DNA of 64,000 nt, taken from NCBI GenBank assembly GCA_028287745.1, contig JAQBPB010000112.1, positions 82,169-146,168 on the forward strand. Direction: 5' to 3'. Source of the stretch: Chloroflexota bacterium. GTDB lineage: Bacteria > Chloroflexota > Chloroflexia > Chloroheliales > Chloroheliaceae. Shown here one piece after another: positions 1 through 7,554 of this stretch (its first letter is position 1; the number at the start of each line of letters is the position of its first letter). Made by a program: the position numbers and the translations under genes. The notes beneath the pieces were generated by a model. That model ran no database searches. It was given only the letters and a program-made list of their open reading frames with translations, and was not told where the DNA came from.

Positions 1-690
1 CCGGGGGATGAACTCCGCAAAATAAAAGTGTTGCTGGTCGAGGACCATGCGGTTGTCCGTGAAGGCACGGCGGAATTGATTAATCGCCAGGTGGATATGC
101 TGGTAGTTGGCGAGGCCGGTGACGGCCAGGAAGCGGTTGACCTGGCCGCTCGTTTAAGTCCTGATGTTATATTGATGGACGTGGCTTTGCCCGGGCTGGA
201 TGGTATCAGTGCCACTCGCAAGATCAAGCAAAATTCCCCGACAATTGCCGTACTGGCTCTAAGCGCCCATGACGAAGACCAATATGTTTTTGCCTTGCTG
301 GAAGCCGGGGCGGCCGGTTACCTTTTGAAAACTGTCCGGGGAGCCGAACTGGTTGAGGGCGTGCGAGCGGTCTTCCGGGGAGAAGCGGCCTTGCACCCGG
401 CGGTAGCCAAGAAAGTCCTGGGCCATTTTGCCCATTCTCCCCAGAAAACTGAGTTGCCCAGCCGGGTTGAGGAAAGTCTGAGCGACCGCGAACTGGAAGT
501 GCTGCGTTTAGCCGGTAAGGGCCTTTCAAATAAGGAGATTGCTGACCGGCTGGTTTTGAGTCCTCGTACGGTCCAGGCGCATTTTGCTAACATATTCAGT
601 AAGTTGCAGGTCGGCTCCCGGACGGAAGCGGTCCTGCAGGGTTTAAGGCGGCGTTGGATTACCATAGAAGATATTGATGCCGGAGAGTAA
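1..690 (+). CDS. NarL/LuxR-type response regulator, probably cut by the left edge
   Basis: This is a two-component response regulator with an N-terminal receiver domain and a C-terminal LuxR-type helix-turn-helix, so it should act as a transcription factor when phosphorylated. The receiver shows the acidic pair in VEDH, the phospho-acceptor Asp of ILMD (residue 51 if counted from the GTG at 28) and the switch Lys of YLLK. The HTH carries the usual LSNKEIADRL and SPRTVQAHF helices. The reading frame stays open to base 1 and reads KIKVLLVEDH, the normal first strand of the fold, with no ATG inside the window. The true start may therefore lie to the left; GTG at 28 is the only internal alternative. 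It ends 5 bases before the histidine kinase, its likely partner. Confidence 0.93.
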   Translation, partial: PGDELRKIKVLLVEDHAVVREGTAELINRQVDMLVVGEAGDGQEAVDLAARLSPDVILMDVALPGLDGISATRKIKQNSPTIAVLALSAHDEDQYVFALLEAGAAGYLLKTVRGAELVEGVRAVFRGEAALHPAVAKKVLGHFAHSPQKTELPSRVEESLSDRELEVLRLAGKGLSNKEIADRLVLSPRTVQAHFANIFSKLQVGSRTEAVLQGLRRRWITIEDIDAGE

Positions 691-695
691 AAAAA

Positions 696-1946
696 GTGGT
701 AAATATAACTGATGATGCAGCTACCGGAAAAGAATCAAGCAGCCGGGAAGCTATGCGTTTGCGGGCAGTCCTGGAAGTAGGCCGCAAAGTCACCTGCATT
801 TTGGACCTGGACCGGCTCCTGGCCGAATCGGTCCGGCTGATCCAGCAAACTTTTGACTTCGAAATGGTAAGTATCTTCCTGCGCGACCCGCACGACTCCG
901 AATACTTCTTCAACAGCCACCAGAGCCGCCGGGCCGATAGTTTCACCGGGAAAATCTGCACTCGTAACCATATAAGTAAGGGCATGATCGGGTGGGTCTT
1001 TCGTCATGAGCAGCACCGCCTGGCGAATGATGTCAGCCGCGACCCTTATTACTATTTCTCGACCGAGGAAACCAGGGCCGAACTGGACCTTCCTTTGAAG
1101 ATAAACGGCCAGGTGGTCGGTGTGCTGGACATTGAAAGCACTGCCGTAAACGCCTTTGACCCGGAGGATGTGCCTTTCCTGGAAATCCTGGCCGATCAGA
1201 TTGCAATCGCGATTGAGAATGCCCGCCTAACGGCGCGCGCCCGTGAAGCGGCGATTGCCGAAGAACGCAACCGCCTGGCCCGCGACCTGCACGACGATAC
1301 CATCCAGGCTTTGATTGGCGTCAGCCGCCAGCTTGACCTTTTACGCTGTGATATGACCGATGAGTTCAGCGATAGCAATGCCGAAGGCTGCGGCGAGGAA
1401 GTGCCCTTGCCGCCCAATATTGAGCGGCGGCTGAATCGCTTGCAGGACTCGTTGGACCGGACGGTTCAGGGCTTGCGCCTGTTGAGCCGGGAGCTGCAGC
1501 CTCAGCTATTAAAAGATTTAGGCCTGGCGGCGGCCCTGGATGCCCTGACCAGTGACGTTTCCCGTACCAGCAACCTTAAAATCGACATTGAGTTATCTGA
1601 ATCGGCTAACATGCTGCGCTCCGACCAGCAGTTGGAGGTCTACCGGATTGCCCAGGAAGCAATGGCAAATATCGTCAAGCATGCCAGTGCCTCTAAGGTT
1701 GTAATCAGTGTAGATGTGCAGGACAGCCGGGTAATATTTAATATCCGGGATGACGGCAAAGGCTTTGAGGTCCCGGACGACCTGACCAACCTGGCCCGGC
1801 GAGGCGGTATGGGCGTCTTAAGCATGCGACAAAGGGCCTGTAGTGTCGGGGGGTTTCTAAATATCAAGTCCGAACTGGGTCAGGGCACGGTCCTTTCGCT
1901 GGAAATGCCGGTCGTCCCGCGAGATGCCGCCCCGGTATCGGCTTAA
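696..1946 (+). CDS. GAF-domain sensor histidine kinase (NarX/DesK-type)
   Basis: This is a soluble sensor kinase of 416 residues. A GAF domain covers about residues 22-175, followed by a HisKA_3 dimerisation helix with the H-box ERNRLARDLHDD (His199 is the phosphorylated residue) and an HATPase_c domain. The HATPase part has an N-box EAMANIVKHA and Gly-rich boxes DDGKGF and GGMGVLSM. There are no membrane segments, so it probably senses a cytoplasmic signal through GAF. No haem or iron ligand pattern is obvious. It starts at GTG, with GGAGAG overlapping the end of the response regulator gene. HisKA_3 kinases normally pair with NarL-type regulators, which fits the gene just upstream. The ligand is unknown. 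Confidence 0.93.
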   Translation: MVNITDDAATGKESSSREAMRLRAVLEVGRKVTCILDLDRLLAESVRLIQQTFDFEMVSIFLRDPHDSEYFFNSHQSRRADSFTGKICTRNHISKGMIGWVFRHEQHRLANDVSRDPYYYFSTEETRAELDLPLKINGQVVGVLDIESTAVNAFDPEDVPFLEILADQIAIAIENARLTARAREAAIAEERNRLARDLHDDTIQALIGVSRQLDLLRCDMTDEFSDSNAEGCGEEVPLPPNIERRLNRLQDSLDRTVQGLRLLSRELQPQLLKDLGLAAALDALTSDVSRTSNLKIDIELSESANMLRSDQQLEVYRIAQEAMANIVKHASASKVVISVDVQDSRVIFNIRDDGKGFEVPDDLTNLARRGGMGVLSMRQRACSVGGFLNIKSELGQGTVLSLEMPVVPRDAAPVSA

Positions 1947-1975
1947 CCACCTGTAGCCGGAATTAAAACAGGACT

Positions 1976-2018
1976 AAAAAAGGAGCGGGCCGCTTGAAAG
2001 CCCACTCCTTCTTTTATT
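1976..2018. terminator. Bidirectional terminator between convergent genes
   Basis: A ten-base stem (AGGAGCGGGC at 1981-1990, GCCCACTCCT at 2000-2009, one mismatch) is followed by a T-rich run on the plus strand. It is preceded by an A-run, which gives a T-run on the minus strand. It sits between the histidine kinase and the convergent AAA protease gene. Confidence 0.7.
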
Positions 2019-2026
2019 AACTGATT

Positions 2027-4294
2027 TTACCAGCCCTTAGGCAGCAAGTCCCAAAGGTCTTCATCGTCCTTTTTGTCTTGCTTTTTGTCGGCCGGATTGG
2101 CTTTATCAGCCGGAGCCGCCTGGTTTGACCCGTTTGTTGGCTGGACTTTAGCTTCGGGTTCCGCAGCGGCCGGTGTTGGCTGAAGCGGCTGGGCGGGCGA
2201 CCACATTGGTGTGAATGTGGACGTGGACTCGGGCCCGGCGGGTGGGATTACCTGGTTGCCGGACAGCGGGTTACCCAGCCGGTCCATCGCGCCCAGTTGG
2301 CCAAGCGGTGTAACCGGGTTGTTCATGGTAGCCGGGCCGGGGTTGTCGTTAATTATCCGGAATGGCACTGTCTGGGAGTCGGTCTGGGCCGGTTGAGGAG
2401 CCTGGGCCTGGGTAGCGCTAAAATCATCGGTGCCGGTAGCCGCCAGCGGTTGAGCGGCGGCCGGTTCCGGGGTGACTCCTTCACTCCAGACGCCCGTACC
2501 GTTGTTTCGAGTGTTATCTTCCCGGATGAAGCCAATCCTCTTGCGCTTGCTCCTGGCATCGTTGGTCAGTTTGGGCATGAACTGGTTAACGATTTCCATT
2601 ACTTCGTCACCCAGCAATTCATCCCGCTCCATCAATTCAGCGGCCAGGGCGTGGACCATATCCGAGTTGGCTTCCAGTAACTGCCGGACTTTCTTCATCT
2701 GGTCTTGCAGGTAATTTTCAACTTCCACCTGCATGCTGGCCCCGGCGATACCCAGGACGGTCCGGGAAGAAAGATGACCGTTAAGGCCAATATCCCCGAT
2801 GATATGGACCGCATAAGCGGTGGCATTGTTCAGGTCGCCGTAGAATCCGCTGCTGCCGCTGCCCAGGAAAAGTTCTTCAGCGGCCCGGCTAGCCAGGCTG
2901 ACCTGAATCTTTACTTCAATCTCTTCTTTCAACTGGACGTGTTTTTCTTCGAGCGGCTTAGGCTGCATGAAACCAAGGGCGCCGCCGTGGCGAATAATCG
3001 TCAGTTTTACCAGGCGTTCCCAGGGAACCAGCAGGATCTGGGCGATGGCATGGCCGGTTTCGTGGTAGGCCAGGCGGCGTTTTTCTTCCCTGGAAAGGTT
3101 GCTGATAGGCTGGCGCAAGCCAACTTCGTGCAAGTCGCGGGCTTCCAGGATATCCCGGTAGGTTATAGCGTCGCGCCCGTTGAAGTGGGCCCTTACTACG
3201 GCTTCATTGATAACATAGCGGATAGATACCGGGGTATAGCCGATAGTTTCAGCTACAAAGCGGTCCACCGGAATGTTTTCATGGTTTACTTTGTCCAGGT
3301 AGTATTCGATGACATCGCGGCGGCCTTCAGAGTCCGGCTTGTCTACAGTGATTTTGCGGTCAAAGCGGCCGGGCCGGAGCAGCGCGTCGTCCAGGGTTTC
3401 AACCAGGTTGGTAGCCGCAATGGTCAGTACCGCCGGGCGGTCGGCTTTTTTGCGTTTGAAGTCAAGGCCCAACCAGCGTACCAACTTGGTGCCCAGGCGG
3501 TCGTCCACCGGGGGCGGGTCAAGTTGGACCAGCAGTTCGTTAATCAGCAGGTTACCGCCGCCGCCGAACATACCGCCCGCGCCCATGCCAATACCGGCCT
3601 GACCGCCGGTAGGGCCGTTACGTTTCTGCCCGATAGCGTCAATTTCATCCAGGAACAGGATACAGGCCCCGTACTGGCCCGACAACTTGCGGGCTTTCTT
3701 GTAGAGCGCCCGGATACTTAACATACCACCGGCCAGAAAGGGGCTCTGGAGGCTGGGGGCGCTACAGTAGCCAAAAGGCACGCCTGCTTCGGTCGCGATG
3801 GCCTGGGCCAGATAACTCTTACCGACACCGGGATCGCCTTCCAGGAGCAAGCCGCGAATTACCTCACCGCCCATATTCTGGAAATCTTTGGAGCCCTTGA
3901 GCAGCAATACTACTTCACGGGCCATTTCCAATACCTGGGGATTGCCCCGGTAGTCATTAAAGCTGATGCCGGTTTCGTAAGGTTTGAGCCAGTAGGTCCG
4001 GGGCCGCGAAATGGCGAAAAACTGGATATAGATAAAAAGGATAGCCACCGAGGCGGAAATAGCCAGCTGAATTGCCAGGTTAACGATCTGATTGGCGACC
4101 CCGCTTGCTCCGCTTGCATTATAGGCCGGAGCCAGGAAGCTAATAATCCCGTAAATAATCGCAAATAATAGCACATAACGCCACCAGCCCCAACGGATGG
4201 GGTTGTATTTCCAGCGGTGCTTCATTTTGTCTATGGCAACGTCAACCTCATCTTGCTTTTGGACGGGTCTGCGTTTGCTTCTAACATTTTCCAT
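2027..4294 (-). CDS. Divergent FtsH-like membrane AAA+ zinc metalloprotease
   Basis: This 755-residue protein has the FtsH layout. Two N-terminal membrane segments lie at about residues 38-58 and 70-94, then an AAA+ domain and an M41 peptidase domain. Walker A is GDPGVGKS (153-160), Walker B is ILFLDEID (212-219), and the arginine fingers sit in RPGRFDR (307-313). The zinc site is HETGH (411-415), with a probable third ligand Asp487 in GDLNNAT. It departs from canonical FtsH in several ways: the Walker A core is changed, the pore loop reads PFLAGG instead of the usual FVG, a Gly-rich insert lies at about 229-248, and a Pro/Gln/Ala-rich tail of about 160 residues ends in DLWDLLPKGW. Only a very short loop separates the two membrane segments. 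It is probably a paralogue beside a housekeeping FtsH elsewhere. AGGAAG precedes the ATG. It is the last gene of a minus-strand run with two membrane-anchored unknown proteins. Confidence 0.88.
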   Translation of the reverse strand: MENVRSKRRPVQKQDEVDVAIDKMKHRWKYNPIRWGWWRYVLLFAIIYGIISFLAPAYNASGASGVANQIVNLAIQLAISASVAILFIYIQFFAISRPRTYWLKPYETGISFNDYRGNPQVLEMAREVVLLLKGSKDFQNMGGEVIRGLLLEGDPGVGKSYLAQAIATEAGVPFGYCSAPSLQSPFLAGGMLSIRALYKKARKLSGQYGACILFLDEIDAIGQKRNGPTGGQAGIGMGAGGMFGGGGNLLINELLVQLDPPPVDDRLGTKLVRWLGLDFKRKKADRPAVLTIAATNLVETLDDALLRPGRFDRKITVDKPDSEGRRDVIEYYLDKVNHENIPVDRFVAETIGYTPVSIRYVINEAVVRAHFNGRDAITYRDILEARDLHEVGLRQPISNLSREEKRRLAYHETGHAIAQILLVPWERLVKLTIIRHGGALGFMQPKPLEEKHVQLKEEIEVKIQVSLASRAAEELFLGSGSSGFYGDLNNATAYAVHIIGDIGLNGHLSSRTVLGIAGASMQVEVENYLQDQMKKVRQLLEANSDMVHALAAELMERDELLGDEVMEIVNQFMPKLTNDARSKRKRIGFIREDNTRNNGTGVWSEGVTPEPAAAQPLAATGTDDFSATQAQAPQPAQTDSQTVPFRIINDNPGPATMNNPVTPLGQLGAMDRLGNPLSGNQVIPPAGPESTSTFTPMWSPAQPLQPTPAAAEPEAKVQPTNGSNQAAPADKANPADKKQDKKDDEDLWDLLPKGW

Positions 4295-4371
4295 GATTAA
4301 ACTTCCTGTTCTTTGTTCGGATGTTCAGCCTCTACAGGCTGGATCCGGCTACCCAAAAAAGCCTGGATTAG

Positions 4372-5433
4372 TTACCCCTGGCCCTGGCCCTGGCTCCGGC
4401 CAAGTATAGCGGTGAAAATCGGGTCTTCGGCCCGGTCATTACCCAACCTGATAATTTTGTTGGTCGAGTCCATTACAATGCTGTAGCCCGGTTGGCGAGG
4501 GTTGTCAGAAACACTCAGCACCGAGATAAACTCGTGGACTGTAATTCCATTCGGGAAATTGATTGTATTCAAGTAAGCATAGCCGTCATAAGTTATGATC
4601 GTACTGTTTTTCCCGGTGGCGGCGTTGCCGGTTTTAACCTGGTCGAAAATCTTCGCCATGGAATCGCGGGTGACACCCTTGGCGGTAAGCTGCGTCTTAT
4701 AGGTGTCGGATAAAGCATCCCAGATTTTTTCGACATCAAAGGTGGTCAGACCTTTCATAAAGTCTTCCGCGACCGGGCTGCGGTTGTTGCTGACCACGCC
4801 CAGTTGGGCATCTTTGCCGGTAGAGTTTTTATTTGTTTCAAAAGCGGCTAACAGCACCGGTTCGTCGGTTTCTACCTGGACAACTTTGCCATCTTTTAAC
4901 CGGAGGATAACGGTTACGCTGGTTCGGGTGCCTTTATTGTCAACGGTGCCGGAAAAGCCGTTCCTGACCGAGCCATCACTGAAGCGGACGCCCTGGGCAA
5001 AAATAAAGCTGTATTTTAAGCGGCCGTCTTTCTGGCCGGTCAACTCCAGGAGCTTCTGGTTAACTACATCTTGCATTATGGCGGCGCTGGTAATGCCCTT
5101 CGATTTAAGGGAGGACTTGTAATCCTCACTCAGCAGGTTATACATAACATCAGCTTTGCCGTCTTTGAGCCCGCCTAAGAATTGGCTGCTTTTACCATCC
5201 GGTTCCGGGGTATTTTCTATCGCTTTGATTACGGTAGCACTGGCTCCGCTTGAATTACTGAGCATGCCGAAAGCGCTTGTGCTAACCAGCAGGGTTATCA
5301 CCCCGACCGTTACAACCACCGAAAGGAGACTTCTAACAGGGTGTTTAATAATGTTACGGAAAGTAACATAAAAAAATTTGGCAATACTTCGAAAGAAGCG
5401 AGCGGTTAGACGGCCGACTACCTTAAAAACCAT
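4372..5433 (-). CDS. Membrane-anchored protein of unknown function, two similar extracytoplasmic repeats
   Basis: I do not recognise a named family. The 353-residue protein starts with a basic amphipathic stretch (residues 1-32) and one membrane segment (about 36-57). The rest is extracytoplasmic or cytoplasmic and seems to hold two related domains, at about 85-190 and 215-340. Both contain a helix with D.YK..L..KG followed by beta strands, which resembles the NTF2/DUF4878-like fold of small cone-shaped domains; that assignment is inference. The C-terminus is a short Gln/Gly tail. AAGGA precedes the ATG by 7 bases. The N-terminus strongly resembles that of the gene at 5517-6140, and both lie just upstream of the FtsH-like protease, so they may be its partners or substrates. 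Confidence 0.75.
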   Translation of the reverse strand: MVFKVVGRLTARFFRSIAKFFYVTFRNIIKHPVRSLLSVVVTVGVITLLVSTSAFGMLSNSSGASATVIKAIENTPEPDGKSSQFLGGLKDGKADVMYNLLSEDYKSSLKSKGITSAAIMQDVVNQKLLELTGQKDGRLKYSFIFAQGVRFSDGSVRNGFSGTVDNKGTRTSVTVILRLKDGKVVQVETDEPVLLAAFETNKNSTGKDAQLGVVSNNRSPVAEDFMKGLTTFDVEKIWDALSDTYKTQLTAKGVTRDSMAKIFDQVKTGNAATGKNSTIITYDGYAYLNTINFPNGITVHEFISVLSVSDNPRQPGYSIVMDSTNKIIRLGNDRAEDPIFTAILGRSQGQGQG

Positions 5434-5516
5434 ATTGCTATCCTTACCTGAAATAGTTTAGCTTTACCACTTTATGGATTTAGTACGCGTTAAGCGGTCA
5501 AACAGTTTAATTAAAT

Positions 5517-6140
5517 TTAACTCGGGAAATCGGTCTGGGCGATTTTTCCTTCTTTGTCCACTTCAAAGGTCCAGGGTATTTTGCTGACCGTATTCTGGCC
5601 GGTCTTAACCGTCAGGACATAGAAATGGATGGAAGTGCCGTTATCGTTCGGCACACCTCCAATGTACTGGTAACTTTCATATACCAGCCCGCTTTTTTTC
5701 TGGGCTTCAAACAGGCGCTCGAAATAGGTCTTGTCGCGGCCTACCCCGGCCAGACGGTTATGCAGGGTCGCGGTTAGCGAGTTCCAGACCTCATCAGCGT
5801 TGCCGTTAATCTGGCCGATCATAAAGGCTTCCGTAGCCGGTGGTGCATTGGTCCTGAAAACAGGAATGGGTGTAGGGGTAGCCACACCGGCAGGTGTAGG
5901 TGTGGTTTCGGGTAAGGCGGCCACGACCGGGGCCGCTACGGGAGTAGGGTTCCCGATTACAATATTGATATTAAGCAGGTTTAGTATCAGGTAAATACCC
6001 AGGACTGTCAGGACAGCGACAGTTACAATTCCCAGGAACATCTCATGCCGGGTAATCCAGCGGAAGAAGCCGCTAAACCCCCGGCCAATGCCTCTAAAAA
6101 ATCGGCCAAGCATCCGTGCCAATACTTTAAAGAATAACAT
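5517..6140 (-). CDS. Membrane-anchored protein, short paralogue of the 4372-5433 product
   Basis: This 207-residue protein has the same plan as its neighbour. There is an aromatic and basic amphipathic N-terminus (1-33), one membrane segment (about 35-56), a Pro/Thr/Ala-rich linker (about 63-100) and a single globular domain (about 102-207). The domain has the motif N..DEVWNSL and alternating beta strands, compatible with an NTF2-like fold. It is the first gene of the minus-strand run that ends with the FtsH-like protease. A GGGAG lies 11-12 bases before the ATG. The function is unknown; a role in a membrane complex with the protease is only a guess from position. Confidence 0.72.
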   Translation of the reverse strand: MLFFKVLARMLGRFFRGIGRGFSGFFRWITRHEMFLGIVTVAVLTVLGIYLILNLLNINIVIGNPTPVAAPVVAALPETTPTPAGVATPTPIPVFRTNAPPATEAFMIGQINGNADEVWNSLTATLHNRLAGVGRDKTYFERLFEAQKKSGLVYESYQYIGGVPNDNGTSIHFYVLTVKTGQNTVSKIPWTFEVDKEGKIAQTDFPS

Positions 6141-6718
6141 AATCTTTCAATGCTCCCGCCTCGTCAGTCACAGTTAGAATACTAATTTTCGCGAGTCAGT
6201 TATTAGGTTTATGCAAATGTCCCGATTAAGCCAATCTCGTGTTGCTGGATTAACCTGTATTTTATAAAGTATAGCTTGCCAGGGAAGTCAAAATTTCTGC
6301 GAGGCCACTGCCTGATTAAATTCTAGTGGTTAAATCTTTAGAAATTATTACCAGTTTGTTAAACAAGTACTAAATTTAACCACTTTTTAACACTGAAGCG
6401 TTTTAAAGCCCTATATATACAAAAAATGTGAAGGAAATCAAGGCTGACAGATAGTTTTTAAAAGCCTATCAAGAGGTCGCCCCTGTGTTACCTTCTACAT
6501 TAAAGGATAAGCGCCTCTATATATTGCATTATATCAGATGGCCCAAAGGTTACAAGGGCAGTTCGCCAGAAGTCCAGTTTATAAGTATTTTTAACTTCAA
6601 GTTAAGCAAAATCTAATCCGGTTTGGTTTACGGAGGCGACCCGGTAGGCTATAATAACTAAACTTATCGATGTTAAACTTGTTTCTCTGAGATTTTGCAG
6701 GCTCAATAAAATAATATT
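6141..6718. other. AT-rich intergenic region with divergent promoters
   Basis: This 578-base stretch separates the minus-strand protease run from the plus-strand gene at 6719. It is clearly richer in A and T than the genes and has no credible reading frame. Apart from the promoter noted at 6627-6655, I see no RNA gene or repeat in it. Confidence 0.6.
6627..6655 (+). promoter_or_regulatory. Possible sigma-70 promoter
   Basis: TTTACG (6627-6632) and a perfect TATAAT (6650-6655) are separated by 17 bases, about 65 bases before the ATG at 6719. The -35 matches the consensus at four of six positions. Confidence 0.45.
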
Positions 6719-7093
6719 ATGCCAAAACCGGTAATCACACGTAAACCGAAAGAAGGAAAACCGTCCCAGGAAGCGGCTTATGACCTGCTGCGGCCTTTAG
6801 TAAAATTGACCCTGGCCTTATTGCCAGAGCCGGAATTTACGACCCGCCAGTTCATAATTTATATGCGGGCGACCAATCCCGGCGAAGATGCCTATACCCA
6901 GGCGGTATCATTATGGAAAGATAATTTTACCCTTGGGCGGCAGACCATTCACGGGCAGGTGGTCCCGCAGCTTTTGCGAGAAGAGGGCGCGGCTACCTGG
7001 GTGGGTTACGTCTATAACGACCCGGAAGAAGAGGATGGCTTGAGCGTGCCTTCTCGCTGGCTTAAACCGGGCTATACTTATCCCGAAGATTAG
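6719..7093 (+). CDS. Hypothetical protein, 124 residues
   Basis: I do not recognise this family. It is a small soluble protein with a basic N-terminus (PKPVITRKPKEGK). A mostly helical part follows (about 18-60). A segment with TLGRQTIHGQVVPQLLRE (about 73-90) could be a recognition-type helix of a winged-helix fold, but this is only a resemblance. The C-terminal part has strands rich in Trp, Tyr and Pro. There is no signal peptide or membrane segment. The start is ATG with no clear Shine-Dalgarno sequence. Codon use resembles the neighbours, so I think it is a real gene. Confidence 0.65.
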   Translation: MPKPVITRKPKEGKPSQEAAYDLLRPLVKLTLALLPEPEFTTRQFIIYMRATNPGEDAYTQAVSLWKDNFTLGRQTIHGQVVPQLLREEGAATWVGYVYNDPEEEDGLSVPSRWLKPGYTYPED

Positions 7094-7173
7094 CCAGGTT
7101 CTTGGACCTGAATGTGTAATCCCGTCTTTACTGCCGGTACCGGCTGTTTATTTCTTACCGACACTTAGAATCC

Positions 7174-7205
7174 CACGTTCAACGTTTAACAAAGAATGTT
7201 AAACG
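7174..7205. repeat. ACGTT-type intergenic repeat with inverted repeat
   Basis: The 13-mer CACGTTCAACGTT (7174-7186) recurs exactly at 30670-30682. It overlaps an eight-base inverted repeat, CGTTTAAC (7183-7190) and GTTAAACG (7198-7205), with a seven-base loop. It lies just upstream of the AGGAGGT ribosome-binding site of the next gene. Confidence 0.6.
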
Positions 7206-7221
7206 AAACTCAGGAGGTCCT

Positions 7222-7539
7222 ATGCCCTCACCCAATAATATTACCGAGCTGATAATCTTCGTAGTTGGCGCGATTATCGCCGTCCTGCTGATTATGGTTG
7301 GTTCCCGCTATACCCGGTTCGGCCGCAAGTTAACCGGTAACTGGAAATCGGGACCGATTGACCTGGAATTGGAACAGTTAAAACGCACCAGCGGCCCCAC
7401 GGCCCGCCCGCGTGAGAAATACGTTGACCCTTTAGCCAGCCTCAAGCCGCACTATGCGGTCGGTGGGGTCTTGCTCTTCATGCTCATTGTTTTCGTTTAT
7501 TATCTTTTGACCAAGAATACCCTGCAATCCGGTAATTAA
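7222..7539 (+). CDS. Small membrane protein with two transmembrane segments
   Basis: This 105-residue protein has a membrane segment near the N-terminus (about 8-28) and another near the C-terminus (about 78-98). A hydrophilic middle part of about 50 residues, rich in Arg, Lys and Pro, lies between them. A very strong AGGAGGT lies 5-6 bases before the ATG. It ends 15 bases before the large FtsX-type permease and is very probably translated with it. It could be an accessory subunit of that transporter, but no family is recognisable. Confidence 0.7.
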   Translation: MPSPNNITELIIFVVGAIIAVLLIMVGSRYTRFGRKLTGNWKSGPIDLELEQLKRTSGPTARPREKYVDPLASLKPHYAVGGVLLFMLIVFVYYLLTKNTLQSGN

Positions 7540-7554
7540 CTCTGGCACTTTTTT

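Noticed and set aside
2705..3721. 338-codon open frame opposite the FtsH-like gene
   Set aside because: It is antisense to a gene with clear motifs. Long antisense frames recur across this GC-biased window (for example opposite hemL and smc) and follow from codon bias.
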